Part shown: in pieces, positions 50,187 through 61,928 of the stretch
Numbering within the stretch: position 1 is the stretch's first letter
Layout of the letters: each line of letters begins with the position of its first letter
Assembly: GCF_022669015.1 (NCBI RefSeq)
Contig: NZ_JAKKSL010000001.1
Span: 1,160,059 to 1,224,058 of the forward strand
Origin: Colwellia maritima
GTDB lineage: Bacteria; Pseudomonadota; Gammaproteobacteria; Enterobacterales; Alteromonadaceae
DNA length: 64,000 nt
Direction of reading: 5' to 3'
The notes under the pieces: model-generated
Databases searched by the model: none
What the model was told of the DNA's origin: nothing
The model's input: only the letters and a program-made list of their open reading frames with translations
Translations under genes and position numbers: made by a program

Positions 50187-51389
50187 ATGGTTGCCAAACA
50201 AATGATAAATTTACTTTCTCTATTTGGAGTATTGTTGTGGTTTTTTGCTATCAATAGTGAAGCAGCAGAGAAAAAACTTCACTACCATGGTTTTGTCGCT
50301 CAAGGGCTGATTGATGTTAATGGTAGTGATTTTGTCAATAGTAAAGGGGATGCATCGACGGAGTTAACTGAGTTGGGTCTTAATGGCTCGTTTCAGTTAA
50401 GTTCAGATTTACGCCTGGCCGGACAGATTGTTTACTTGAATGGTGGCAATCGTTTTGCAGAAGGGCTTAGAGTGGATTATGCTCTATTGGATTGGTCGTT
50501 GTATAAAGGTGCAAACTGGCAAGCAAATTTGTTTCTTGGGCGTTTTAAAAATAACCATTGGTTGCATTCTAGTTCTAGGGATATTCCTTTTGCACGACCA
50601 AGTATTATTTTACCGCAGTCTATCTATTTTGATGGTTTTAGAGATATCGCCGTGGGTGCTGACGGCATCGCCTTTAAAATTAGACGAAGTGATGATGATT
50701 ATGGCAATTTTGACTTTAATTTTAGTTACGGTACATCACCAATATCTGATAAGCAGTCTGATATCATTTTAAGCACAGATGCAAAAGGTACTTTTAAACA
50801 AGATTCTGATGTGCAATTTAGCCTTTATTGGCAACCAATTTTTTCATCCTGGCGATTTGGAGCTTCCTATTTAGATTCTGTATTCAAATATCAGGAAAAC
50901 AAAGCAAGTGATCGGTTCTTTGATGGTGATATTACGTTTCGATTTTACACGATAAATGCTCTGTACGAAGGCGAGCGTTGGGAGTTTAGTGGTGAAATTT
51001 TTCAAGAGTTATTCAGTACGGAGGGGTTTTATCAACCAGAATTAATTAGTAAGCCTATTGGCCAAGGTATGTATTTACAGACTCGATATAAGGTAAACAA
51101 AGAATTAACCTTACTAGCACGGTATGAGAATTTTTATAATGATAAAAATGACAAAGACGGCAAAAAATTAGAACAAAACACAAACGGTGCAACACCTGCT
51201 TATTTTGGTTATCAAAAAGATACTACTATTGGTTTATCCTATGATTTTTCTAGTAATATTAGGTTAAGGTTTGAATATCATTGGTTTCAAGGTACTGGTA
51301 GGCTTACACCGGTTGTGTTACCCGATCCGGAAGTTAATGACAGCAAAAACTGGCAATTATGGGCTATGCAATTGATGTATTGGTTTTAA
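50187..51389 (+). CDS. Porin-like outer-membrane beta-barrel protein, copy 1
   Basis: A 400-residue protein with a signal peptide (cleavage near SEAA), alternating beta-strand sequence (LHYHGFVAQGLIDVNGSDF) and a C-terminal aromatic WF, as expected for a barrel. No plug domain. ATG 50187 follows the preceding stop directly; an in-frame ATG at 50163 would overlap that gene by 23 bases. It probably forms a pore or a structural partner for the periplasmic protein. Substrate unknown. Confidence 0.75.
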   Translation: MVAKQMINLLSLFGVLLWFFAINSEAAEKKLHYHGFVAQGLIDVNGSDFVNSKGDASTELTELGLNGSFQLSSDLRLAGQIVYLNGGNRFAEGLRVDYALLDWSLYKGANWQANLFLGRFKNNHWLHSSSRDIPFARPSIILPQSIYFDGFRDIAVGADGIAFKIRRSDDDYGNFDFNFSYGTSPISDKQSDIILSTDAKGTFKQDSDVQFSLYWQPIFSSWRFGASYLDSVFKYQENKASDRFFDGDITFRFYTINALYEGERWEFSGEIFQELFSTEGFYQPELISKPIGQGMYLQTRYKVNKELTLLARYENFYNDKNDKDGKKLEQNTNGATPAYFGYQKDTTIGLSYDFSSNIRLRFEYHWFQGTGRLTPVVLPDPEVNDSKNWQLWAMQLMYWF

Positions 51390-51905
51390 GGCAAAGTGTC
51401 GCAATTACGTTAACCTCTGGTTGAATACAATGAATACAGTAAAGGTATTATTATAAGAGGTGTATTTGTCATATCGGCGATGATTGCTGCGTTTTCGAAG
51501 AATATAGCAGCACGATACTGGTCCAATCTCTCAAATTGATTTTAAAGGTGGTTTTTTTTTTAATTATTTACTACACTAGGTTTTAATTAGAATATTTTAA
51601 TTTATTGTTTTTAAAAGAATTACATGTTTAAGGAGATGATAAAAATAAGAGAATGATGAGCAAAAATAAGGTTTATTACTCATTTTAAAGTACAAATTAC
51701 AGAATTTTTCTGATACGCAGATTTTTGTTAGTAGTTTCATATGAAAAGTTGTATTAAATAGAGTAAACCTGATATTGTTAATTTTATCAATAAGATATGT
51801 GTTTTGGCTGATCAGCAAAAAATACAATACTTGTTACCCCCACTAGTAATTGGTAAATGCTTAAACAATATATGTGTTAATTATTGTTAGGTTTTAAAGG
51901 ACTGT
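51390..51905. other. Upstream region of duplicated module, copy 2
   Basis: 516 bp without a gene. Similar to 49340-49759 from about 51472 onward. The strong AAAGGA at 51896-51901 precedes the second PstS-like gene. Confidence 0.6.
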
Positions 51906-52331
51906 ATTATCAAAACATTTACTTATTTATGTTTATTAATATATTTCGGTTGTACTGTTTTAAAAGCTTATGCGGTTGAAATAATTGTACATCCGTCTGT
52001 TAAAGAGTCGAAACTCACCACTTCGCAATTGCGGCGTATATATACTATGCGACAAATCCAGTGGTCTGATGGTCTTCGAATCACGGCCTATGTTTTACCC
52101 CGGCAACACAGCCTTCATCTACGTTTTACTAAAGATCAATTACAAATGTTTCCTTATCAACTTGATCGTATTTGGAATAAACTAACTTATTCTGGTTTAG
52201 GTGTTGCACCAATTACCGTAAATACACCAGAAGAACTAATAAACGCGATAAGGAATACCCCAGGGGCAATTGGTTATATTGAAAGTGCCAAGGATGTGGA
52301 GGCAGTAAATGTTATTCAAATTGAAAAATAA
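51906..52331 (+). CDS. Small PstS-like periplasmic substrate-binding protein, copy 2
   Basis: Same length and plan as copy 1, with a handful of substitutions (for example KESKLTTSQL, MRQIQWSDG). The frame is open from ATT 51906, at the same place behind AAAGGA as in copy 1, and the signal peptide reads through to KAYA. Here the TTG used in copy 1 is TTT, so no standard start codon precedes the mature region; the next one (TTG 52029) would cut away half the signal and mature part. Confidence 0.7.
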   Translation: MIKTFTYLCLLIYFGCTVLKAYAVEIIVHPSVKESKLTTSQLRRIYTMRQIQWSDGLRITAYVLPRQHSLHLRFTKDQLQMFPYQLDRIWNKLTYSGLGVAPITVNTPEELINAIRNTPGAIGYIESAKDVEAVNVIQIEK

Positions 52332-52332
52332 A

Positions 52333-53534
52333 ATGATTCAAAAGTGGTTTGTAAATTTTCTTTGCTTATTAGGATCATCATTACCTATTATCGCATTCAA
52401 TAGTCAAGCAACAGAGGAAAAACTTCATTATCATGGTTTTATAGCTCAGGGGTTAATTGATGTTGACGGTAGTAATTTTATTAATGATGACGGTGGTATA
52501 TCCACAGAATTAACTGAGTTGGGTATTAATGGCTCGTATCAGCTGAGTTCAAATTTGCGTTTGGCCGGACAGGTTGTTTACTTGAATGGTGGGAATCGTT
52601 ATGCCGAAGGGGCACGCATTGACTATGCACTAATCGATTGGTTAGCTTATAGAAACGCCAATTGGCGCACAAATATTTACTTAGGTCGTTTTAAAAATAA
52701 CCATTGGTTGTATTCTAGTTCTCGAGATGTTCCTTTTGCACGTCCGAGTATTATTTTACCACAATCTATTTATTTTGATGGTTTTAGAGATATAGCCGTG
52801 GGCGCTGACGGTGCCGCCTTTAAAATTAGCCGAAGTGATGATGATTATGGCAATTTTGATTTTAATTTTAGTTATGGCTCTAATCCTATTTCGGATAAAC
52901 AAGCTGATATTATTTTAAGTAAGGAAGCTAAAGGGACTGTTAAGCAAGATTTTGAAGTTCAAGCCAGTTTTTATTGGCAGCCGTCATTTTCACCTTGGCG
53001 ATTTGGGGCCTCTTACTTAGATTCTGATTTTACTTATCATACTAATATAGAACAAGACCGCTTTTTCGATGGGGGTTTTCTTTTCAAACTACTAGCATCA
53101 ATGCTTTATATGAAGGAGAAAGGTGGGAATTTAGTGGTGAATTTCATAAGAGTAAATTTACTACCATAGGTTTTTTTACTCCAAATGATATAAGAAATCC
53201 AGTCAGTCATCGTTTGTATATACAGTCTCGATATAAAGTAAATAATGAACTAACCTTACTAACACGGTATGAGACTTTCGCTCGCGATAAAAATGATAAA
53301 GATGGTACAAAAATGGAACAAGAGAGTAACGGATCGATTCCTGCTTACTTTGGGTATCATCATGATACAACTGTTGGTTTGTCGTATGATTTTTCTAGTA
53401 ATTTTAGGATGAGATTTGAATACCACTGGTTTCAGGGGGCAGGCAGGCTTACACCGGTTGTTTTACCCGATCCTGAAGTAAATGATAACAAAAATTGGCA
53501 GCTATGGGCTATGCAATTAATGTATTGGTTTTAA
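52333..53534 (+). CDS. Porin-like outer-membrane protein, copy 2 (frame broken once)
   Basis: About 400 residues, collinear with copy 1 (LHYHGFIAQGLIDVDGSNF; C-terminal WAMQLMYWF). A break in GGGGGTTTTCTTTT near 53080 separates the last third; after restoration it reads TTSINALYEGERWEF. The ATG lies 1 bp after the stop of the PstS-like gene. It precedes the GGDEF-EAL gene by 16 bp. Confidence 0.75.
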
Positions 53535-53550
53535 ATAGGGAACATTAATC

Positions 53551-55989
53551 ATGTCAAAAAGATTCATAAGTGTTCCAACAAAATTATTGCTGTTGATATT
53601 TTCAACATTACTACTTTTAGCGCTAGGCTTTTCGGCATTGTCTTTATCTCGTCTCCAAGAGGAGTATAAAAAATATCACCAAGAAACCTTGTCTCAAGGA
53701 GAAGCTCAATTTGCTTTGCACAGTGATATTTTACGTTCAAAATTAAATGTTTGGCTTGAGTCTTTTGCTGAAATTACAAAATTTTCACAGCAAAAAGATG
53801 TCACTATCTTTGCTGATCAGCTTGCGAATCAATTTGATGGATTGCAATTTAATTTAAATGTTGAGAATGTTTGGTTAGTTGATGCAAATAAAAAACCATT
53901 GTTTGTAACGTCTATTATGCCATCAGCAGTAGAAAATAATGTTGATCAAGTATTAAAGCATCAACGTCCTAATCATCAAATACAATGTCAGCAACAATGT
54001 CAGTTTTTATTAAGTGTTCCTTTGCTCAATAATCAAGGAAATGTGTTAGTTATTACGATGAGTGCAAGTCTTGTTGATATGCTTTATGCAATCAATACAT
54101 CGCTTAATAGTGAAGTAGCTGTGATTAGCTTTCCATTAGGCGGGAGCAATGCCGTGCTTGAAACAAACATTGTCTCAGCATCAAACATGGAACTTGCACA
54201 TGCGCTGCTTGATGCCAATAAAGAAACTAATTTAGCGCGAGTGCTTGCTAAAGGTCTGCTTATTGATTTAGATAATTATAGTTATTTGGTTAATTTATTA
54301 CCACTGGCACAAAGTAGCGATCGAGAGTTTTATTTATCTTTAATTGATGATGTCACCTCATTTGAAGAAAAAAATGCGCATTACATACAACAATTTTTAA
54401 TCTCTCTTAGTGGCATATTCTTTATTTTAGGTCTGTTTGTTTATTTAGTTGCTCGTCCATTTACTAACCGGTTATTACGTTTATCTGGTGCGTTGCCGTT
54501 GTTGGCAAATAAAAAGTTTGATCAATTTCGGGAAGTCAGATTGAAGCGACCTTTATTATTCTCTGATGAGTTAGACGTATTAACACACTCGGCTTTAGAA
54601 CTGAGTTATGAATTAGAGCAACTGAATATAGAGGTTGAGCAAAAAACGAAAGAGTTAGAAAATATTGCAATGTATGATCTTCTAACCGGGTTACCTAATC
54701 GTAATATGTTGAATTATCAATTACGTAAATCTATTGCAAATATTCGTCGTTACCCTGGTGGTGTTGCGGTTTTATTTTTAGACTTAGATGATTTCAAAAA
54801 GGTAAACGATAGTAATGGTCATACTGAAGGAGATAAGTTACTTATTCAAGCTGCTGAACGTGTACGTTTAAGTGTTGGTAAAATTGATTTAGCCTGTCGC
54901 TTTGGTGGTGATGAATTTGTGGTTATTTTGGGGAATTTGAAGTCTGTAAATGAAGCGGTGACCGTTGCAGACCAATTATTAACGCAATTTAAAGAACCGA
55001 TAAGGTTAGGTACTAGTATTTTTTATGTTTCTACTAGTATAGGCATTTCTTACACCGAGTCTTGTGATGAGCATGCAGAAGATTTGATTTCTCATGCTGA
55101 TATAGCCATGTACGAAGCTAAAGATAACGGTGGTAGTCAATTCCATGTTTATCACCAAGAAATGTATCAGCGGGTTGCTCATCGAGTGATGCTTGAAGGT
55201 GAGGTGCGTCAAGCGCTTGCTAAACAGCAATTCAGTTTAAGTTTACAGCCACAATTACGGGCTGAAGATAAGAAAATTTATGGCTTTGAAGCCTTGCTAC
55301 GTTGGCATCATCCAGAACGCGGTATGATTTCACCTGAAGATTTTATTCCTATCCTAGAAAACTCTCAGCATATGATTGAATTAGGGTATTGGATCATTCA
55401 TCGCTGTTTTGAGTTGGCCATTATGATCAGGGAGCAAAATTTAGCTGACATAAGAATTGCCATTAATTTATCAGCAGGGCAGTTTGTGGATGTAAATTTA
55501 CCCAGTTATTTACAAAGTTTACTTGATAAGTTTTCATTGTCTGCGGATATTTTTGAATTAGAGCTTACTGAGCAAACGTTAGTAAAAGACATTGATCACA
55601 CTATTACTATGATGGATAGTCTGAAATCCATGGGGTTTAGTTTTGCTATTGACGATTTTGGTACGGGGTATTCATCGTTAGCTTACATCAAAAAAATGCC
55701 AATTGATGTGATTAAAATTGATAAAAGTTTTGTGTTCGGTATGTTGGAAAATCACGCTGACTATCAAATTATTATGTCAACAATAGCCATGGTGAAAAAT
55801 TTAGATTTAATGGTTGTCGCGGAAGGTGTTGAAACGGCAGCGCAATTGCGAAGTTTAACAGAAAACAAATGTGACATAATTCAAGGCTATTATTTTTCTA
55901 AACCGATACCCGAAATAGAATTAATTGAGTTTATTAAAACTCACATTCATGACGGGTATTGGAAAACACAGGTTGATAAAAGCGAGTAA
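53551..55989 (+). CDS. Membrane-bound GGDEF-EAL cyclic-di-GMP enzyme
   Basis: An 812-residue sensor with a helix near residues 10-30, a periplasmic sensing region to about 275, a second helix (about 280-305), a HAMP-like linker, a GGDEF domain with intact FGGDEF (about 451) and an EAL domain with FEALLRW (about 580) and DDFGTGYSSL. Both motifs are complete, so synthesis and hydrolysis of c-di-GMP are both possible. It lies 16 bp after the second porin-like gene, suggesting one transcript in which the periplasmic protein may feed its sensor. Confidence 0.92.
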   Translation: MSKRFISVPTKLLLLIFSTLLLLALGFSALSLSRLQEEYKKYHQETLSQGEAQFALHSDILRSKLNVWLESFAEITKFSQQKDVTIFADQLANQFDGLQFNLNVENVWLVDANKKPLFVTSIMPSAVENNVDQVLKHQRPNHQIQCQQQCQFLLSVPLLNNQGNVLVITMSASLVDMLYAINTSLNSEVAVISFPLGGSNAVLETNIVSASNMELAHALLDANKETNLARVLAKGLLIDLDNYSYLVNLLPLAQSSDREFYLSLIDDVTSFEEKNAHYIQQFLISLSGIFFILGLFVYLVARPFTNRLLRLSGALPLLANKKFDQFREVRLKRPLLFSDELDVLTHSALELSYELEQLNIEVEQKTKELENIAMYDLLTGLPNRNMLNYQLRKSIANIRRYPGGVAVLFLDLDDFKKVNDSNGHTEGDKLLIQAAERVRLSVGKIDLACRFGGDEFVVILGNLKSVNEAVTVADQLLTQFKEPIRLGTSIFYVSTSIGISYTESCDEHAEDLISHADIAMYEAKDNGGSQFHVYHQEMYQRVAHRVMLEGEVRQALAKQQFSLSLQPQLRAEDKKIYGFEALLRWHHPERGMISPEDFIPILENSQHMIELGYWIIHRCFELAIMIREQNLADIRIAINLSAGQFVDVNLPSYLQSLLDKFSLSADIFELELTEQTLVKDIDHTITMMDSLKSMGFSFAIDDFGTGYSSLAYIKKMPIDVIKIDKSFVFGMLENHADYQIIMSTIAMVKNLDLMVVAEGVETAAQLRSLTENKCDIIQGYYFSKPIPEIELIEFIKTHIHDGYWKTQVDKSE

Positions 55990-56120
55990 CTATATCGAGT
56001 AACTATATTGAGTTCATACAACTCATTAATACACCAAATAACGTTATGTTGTCGATATCTACTGTATTACAATCCGTGTTTTTAATTCTTGTTTTTAATG
56101 CTTGATGAACACATTATCAA

Positions 56121-58044
56121 TTAAAATATACTGTTAATATGTGCACTAAATTTTTCAGCTCCCATAAAGCCAGTGACTCGTTGTTGGCTTAGTTCGTTAC
56201 CCTGTAAATCGAAAAACAAAATAGACGGTAAACCAAATACACTATAATAATCCATTAGTTCAACATTTTGTTTTGTTCCTGTATCTGTTAAATCTATCTG
56301 CAATAAAATAGCGTTAGCAAGCGCCTCTTGTACCTTTTTATCAGGAAAGGTGTATTGCTCAAATTCTTTACAAGCAACACACCAGTCGGCGTACAAATCT
56401 AACATAACAGTTTTACCTTGGCTGTTGGCCTGAACAATAGCCGATTGTAATTCTTTTAGCGTTGTTACACGCTTAAAATGTTGGTTTGTTTCAGTAACCG
56501 ATATCTGTTGAATATTATTCTGTTTACTGTCGGTAATAATATTGTTAGCGATAAGGAGTTGATAAACCATGTTTGCACCAAAAAACATCATTAAAAAAAT
56601 GAGTAATGACCGCAAACCAAAACCGAAACTTTTCATTTTACTCGCTGTAGCATTTTTTGCAGTATCTTGATTCGCAACATAAAGGTAACTTGCTGAACCT
56701 AATAGTAACAGTGCCCATAAAGCTTTACTCGCCAGTTCAGGTATAAAACGCTCTAATAAGAATATTGGTACAGCAAGTAGCAACAAACCGAAGATGTTTT
56801 TGATGATATTCATCCATGCGCCTGCTTTAGGTAATAATTTTCCACCTGAGCTACCTAAAATTAATAGCGGAAGACCCATACCTAAACTTAATGCATATAA
56901 TGCTGAAGCTCCTAGTACCACATCACCTGTTTGAGAAATATACAATAAGGCACCTGTTAACGGTGCGGTTGTGCAAGGTGATGCAACTAATCCTGAAATA
57001 ACCCCCATCATTACAACACCGGCAATAGAGCCGCCTTTTTGCTTGTTACTTAGGTTATTTAGTTTATTTTGCCACTTTTGCCGGTAGCGCTAAATTGAAT
57101 ACACCAAACATTGATAAAGCTAAAAATACAAATAAAATACTTAATGCGATCAGTACATAAGGGTGTTGAAATATTGCTTGAAATTGCGCCCCTGCTAGGG
57201 CGACAACAATACCTAATAAAGTGTAAGTAACCGCCATACCTTGCACGTAAAAGAAAGATAAGGTGAAAGCTTTTTTTGTGGTTAAAGGTGTTGCACCCTG
57301 ATTACCTGCACCGACAATAATGCCTGTTAAAATAGGATACATTGGAAAAACGCACGGGGTGAAAGAGAGTAGTAAGCCACCGACAAAAAAGGCGATTAAG
57401 GTTAATAATAAGCTATCTTGTTTTAACATTTCAGCCAGTTGATGTTGTTCACTGGCTTGCGGTGTTGCCGTATTAGTTGTTGTCGTCGTTTCGCTTTGTT
57501 CATTTTTTAAAGCAGATAAAATAGCCCCAGTGTCATTATCACTTTTAACTTGCCCAAGCACTTGGGTTAACGATATTGTTTTTTTAGTAGGTGGGTAACA
57601 TAGACCTTTATCAGCACAGCCTTGATAACGTACCGTAATCACATCATTTTCAGCAGCTGCTTCTATATCAAGGGTAAAATTTACATGTTGTGTGTAAATC
57701 TGTTGAACACCAAAAAACTCATCTTCATGATCTATGCCTTTAGGTAAATTTACAGGTGAAAATTGTGCATTATCAGTAGTGATTTTAAATTGATGTCGAT
57801 AGAGGTAATAACCTTCGCTAATATCAAAGCTAATATCTAGTTTATTATTTTCTTGATCAAAGTTAAAAACAAAGGCCTGATCTACTTTTAAGAATTCGTC
57901 ATCATTACTAAATAATGACGCGCTTGATGTGTCAAAAATAGACTGTTGCGCCTTGCTCGCAGTTGATTGAAAAAAACCGAGTATGATAACTGAAACAAAA
58001 AGTACAGTTTGCAGGTAACTTGAAAGTGATGATGATTTTTTCAT
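56121..58044 (-). CDS. dsbD: Thiol:disulfide interchange protein DsbD (frame broken once)
   Basis: Moves electrons from cytoplasmic thioredoxin across the membrane to periplasmic DsbC/CcmG. A signal peptide, the N-terminal domain with CADKGLCYPP, eight helices with CVFPMYPILTG and SGLVASPCTTAP, and a C-terminal thioredoxin domain with DWCVACKEFE are visible. The break near 57076 is one extra A in AAAA; removing it gives PAKWQNKLNNLSNKQKGG. Second gene of a cutA-dsbD pair. Confidence 0.93.
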
Positions 58045-58049
58045 TAAGT

Positions 58050-58364
58050 CTACTTTAAATATTCACGGATCCAGTTTAAATAGTGGTTATCGCCTTGCCG
58101 GATGTTCAAAGCAATCACTTCTACTACATCATAAGGATGTAGTTCATTAATACGAGCATTCATCTGAGTAAATTTATTGCTCGTTGTTTTTATTAACAGC
58201 TGAATTTCATTGTCATACTGCACCTCATTTTGCCAAGAATAAATAGAGGTTATATTTGGTAAAATATTGACACAAGCAGCTAATTTTTCGTTAATTAAAT
58301 GTTCAGCAATTACTTTGGCTACTTGCTCAGTTGGGCACGTTGTTAAGACGAGTTGAAATATCAT
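58050..58364 (-). CDS. cutA: Divalent-cation tolerance protein CutA
   Basis: A 104-residue trimeric protein of the CutA1 family. LTTCPTEQVAKVIAEHLINE, AACVNILPNITSIYSWQ and HPYDVVEVIALNI are conserved. It was first linked to copper tolerance; the molecular role is unsettled. dsbD starts 5 bp downstream. Confidence 0.95.
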   Translation of the reverse strand: MIFQLVLTTCPTEQVAKVIAEHLINEKLAACVNILPNITSIYSWQNEVQYDNEIQLLIKTTSNKFTQMNARINELHPYDVVEVIALNIRQGDNHYLNWIREYLK

Positions 58365-58505
58365 AGCGCATCTACAGATAAATAATTTAGCTTTATTCTC
58401 TTAAAAAAAACTTAACAACACCAGTAATAATTGAGTTAAAAATGTTCAGTGCTTGAAAAAGACCCGTTAAGCCCAATATATCTTACAAAGAAAGCAGGAG
58501 TCTTT

Positions 58506-59045
58506 ATGTTTCGCCTATTATTTGCACTATTTATTATTATCCCCATTATTGAAATTACCGTATTAATGCAAGTTGGAGAGTTGATTGGCGCTTGGCCAAC
58601 GGTTGCCATAGTCATTGTCAGTGCGTGGTTGGGCGCAAAATATGTGCGGCAACAAGGTTTAGCTACGTTGCAATCAGTACAAAGCAAAATGGCGCAGGGT
58701 GAGATGCCATCGGGTGAAATTGTTACAGGTTTAATGTTATTGGTAGCAGGAGTCTTGTTGGTTACGCCTGGCTTTGTTACGGATATTTTTGGGTTATTAT
58801 TACTTGTACCTGCTGTACGTCATACTCTTTCGCAATCAGTGCAAAAACATATACAAACTAGTCAAGGAAGTGCTTTTGGTGCAGGTGCGCATTTTCATTC
58901 GTCTACTTTCGGTGAAAAAAACGGTCATGTATACGAAAATGAAGCAGAAACGGTGGATATTTTTACTCAACCTAAAGAGATTCCTCATGAAAAGCACCAT
59001 CATCAAGGTGAAACCATTGAAGGTGATTTTCAACGAAAAGATTAA
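58506..59045 (+). CDS. fxsA: FxsA family membrane protein
   Basis: A 179-residue protein with hydrophobic helices near 3-20, 25-45 and 75-110; LFIIIPIIEITVLMQVGELIGAW and TPGFVTDIFGLLLL are the FxsA signature. E. coli FxsA overproduction relieves phage T7 exclusion by the F plasmid. The hydrophilic tail is His-rich. The start at 58506 follows AGGAGT. Divergent from cutA, upstream of groES as in other gammaproteobacteria. Confidence 0.9.
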   Translation: MFRLLFALFIIIPIIEITVLMQVGELIGAWPTVAIVIVSAWLGAKYVRQQGLATLQSVQSKMAQGEMPSGEIVTGLMLLVAGVLLVTPGFVTDIFGLLLLVPAVRHTLSQSVQKHIQTSQGSAFGAGAHFHSSTFGEKNGHVYENEAETVDIFTQPKEIPHEKHHHQGETIEGDFQRKD

Positions 59046-59080
59046 TCGCAAAACAAATCATTAAAAAAATACGATAAAGA

Positions 59081-59109
59081 CTTGTGAAGTGTTTTTTTAG
59101 CCCCATTTA
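59081..59109 (+). promoter_or_regulatory. Sigma-32 heat-shock promoter of groESL
   Basis: CTTGTGA (59081-59087), 13 bp, then CCCCATTTA (59101-59109) match the RpoH consensus CTTGAAA-N11-16-CCCCATNT with a perfect -10. It lies 51 bp before groES. No CIRCE repeat is present. Confidence 0.8.
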
Positions 59110-59159
59110 ATTACACACAAACATATTTGTTATAACTAATAACTCTCAGGAGAAAATTT

Positions 59160-59450
59160 ATGAGTATTCGTCCATTACATGATCGCGTTATTGTAAAACG
59201 TAAAGAAGTTGAATCTAAATCAGCAGGTGGCATTGTGCTAACCGGTAGCGCTGCAGAAAAATCAACACGTGGTGAAGTTGTTGCCGTTGGTAATGGTCGC
59301 ATCTTAGAAAATGGTGAAGTACGTGCGTTAGATGTGAAAGTTGGCGATCAAGTTATTTTCTCTGAAGGCTACGGCGTTAAAACTGAGAAAATCGACGGTG
59401 AAGAAGTACTTATTCTAAGTGAATCAGATATTTTAGCTATTGTAGAATAA
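59160..59450 (+). CDS. groES: Co-chaperonin GroES
   Basis: A 96-residue heptameric lid of the GroEL chamber. [27 protein letters not shown] with the mobile loop and the ending [16 protein letters not shown] are classical. AGGAG precedes the start. First gene of the heat-shock operon. Confidence 0.98.
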   Translation: MSIRPLHDRVIVKRKEVESKSAGGIVLTGSAAEKSTRGEVVAVGNGRILENGEVRALDVKVGDQVIFSEGYGVKTEKIDGEEVLILSESDILAIVE

Positions 59451-59475
59451 TAGAATCAAATTTAATGTGATGTAG

Positions 59476-61166
<1,691 letters not shown>

Positions 61167-61298
61167 TTTATGCTTGATTAAATTTCCTCTAACGTCGTTG
61201 TTTATTCGCTCGCATAGAAAAGACTATGCGTCGCTCTAAACGCCTTGTTAGTGACAATTTACTCTGCGCATAAATAGCATTTGCTACTTAACGCTTTA

Positions 61299-61331
61299 AA
61301 TAAAAAACCTGCTTCGGCAGGTTTTTTATTT
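61299..61331 (+). terminator. Rho-independent terminator of groESL
   Basis: AAAAAACCTGC-TTCG-GCAGGTTTTTT is a perfect stem with the stable TTCG loop, about 133 bp past the groEL stop. Confidence 0.92.
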
Positions 61332-61357
61332 ATTAATAACCAGACTTGAATTATGCG

Positions 61358-61377
61358 CATATCATGCGCATGATATG
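61358..61377. promoter_or_regulatory. 20-bp palindromic operator upstream of parD
   Basis: CATATCATGCGCATGATATG is a perfect palindrome 26 bp before the parD start. ParD antitoxins are ribbon-helix-helix dimers that bind such sites, so autoregulation is likely. Confidence 0.75.
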
Positions 61378-61403
61378 ATTGTTAGATGGTTGGAGTGTTA
61401 ATT

Positions 61404-61691
61404 ATGAATATTACTTTGGGTAAAGAATTCGAAAGAAGAATCACAGAGAAAGTCTCAGAAGGCTTATATACCTCTGCGAGTGAAGTGATCCGTGATGGGT
61501 TGAGATTATTGTTTGAAAAAGATGCAGCTAAAAATCAACAGCTCGAAATATTACGCGAAGAAGTGGCTAAAGGTTTTGAACAGCTAGCTGCGGGCGAATT
61601 GTCAAATCACAGTGTTATGGATATATTTGAACAAGCCTCTCTTTCCGTAAATAAACAGTCTGAAAGTAAGGGCGATAATGCCAACCTATAG
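61404..61691 (+). CDS. parD: ParD-family antitoxin
   Basis: A 95-residue protein. The N-terminal ribbon-helix-helix MNITLGKEFERRITEKVSEG and SASEVIRDGLRLLFEKD are the CopG/ParD pattern; the C terminus should bind ParE. ATG 61404 has a GGAG site; an earlier in-frame GTG/ATG run (61386) is less likely. It overlaps the toxin gene by 14 bases, and the toxin is truncated. Confidence 0.88.
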   Translation: MNITLGKEFERRITEKVSEGLYTSASEVIRDGLRLLFEKDAAKNQQLEILREEVAKGFEQLAAGELSNHSVMDIFEQASLSVNKQSESKGDNANL

Positions 61692-61833
61692 GCTTTCTCC
61701 CTTAGCAGAAGAAGATTTATATAAAATAATCTCAACAACAATGAGTTCATGGGGTAATGAGCAAGCAAAAGAGTATGCACAGAATATAGATGCCGCCTTA
61801 ATAAAACTTGCTCAATTTCCTGATATTACATGA
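61678..61833 (+). pseudogene. Truncated ParE toxin
   Basis: An open frame of 51 residues beginning MPTYRLSPLAEEDLYKII, the start of RelE/ParE-fold toxins, with AKEYAQNIDAALIKLAQFPD. It stops at TGA 61833, whereas ParE is about 95-100 residues; the C-terminal strands needed for gyrase inhibition are missing. Downstream sequence does not continue the family in another frame, so decay rather than a single base error is likely. Confidence 0.75.
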
Positions 61834-61928
61834 TAGGTATCTATAGTGTTAACCCGATACGTTTCGTTATCGGGATTAAGTAATTTGGGCCAAGTCATTA
61901 GTATTAAGTCTACTAATTCCATAACTAA

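Larger units (their letters stand above)
49340..51389 (+). repeat. Tandem duplication unit, copy 1
   Basis: About 2.05 kb containing an upstream region, a PstS-like protein gene and a porin-like gene. It recurs at 51472-53534 in the same orientation. The first gene is very similar between copies (only scattered substitutions); the second is more diverged but collinear. Confidence 0.85.
51472..53534 (+). repeat. Tandem duplication unit, copy 2
   Basis: Second copy of the unit at 49340-51389. It differs by being followed directly by a GGDEF-EAL gene. Confidence 0.85.

Noticed and set aside
58774..59064. Alternative frame inside fxsA
   Set aside because: Overlaps the well-supported fxsA frame; low-complexity Lys/Ile-rich product.
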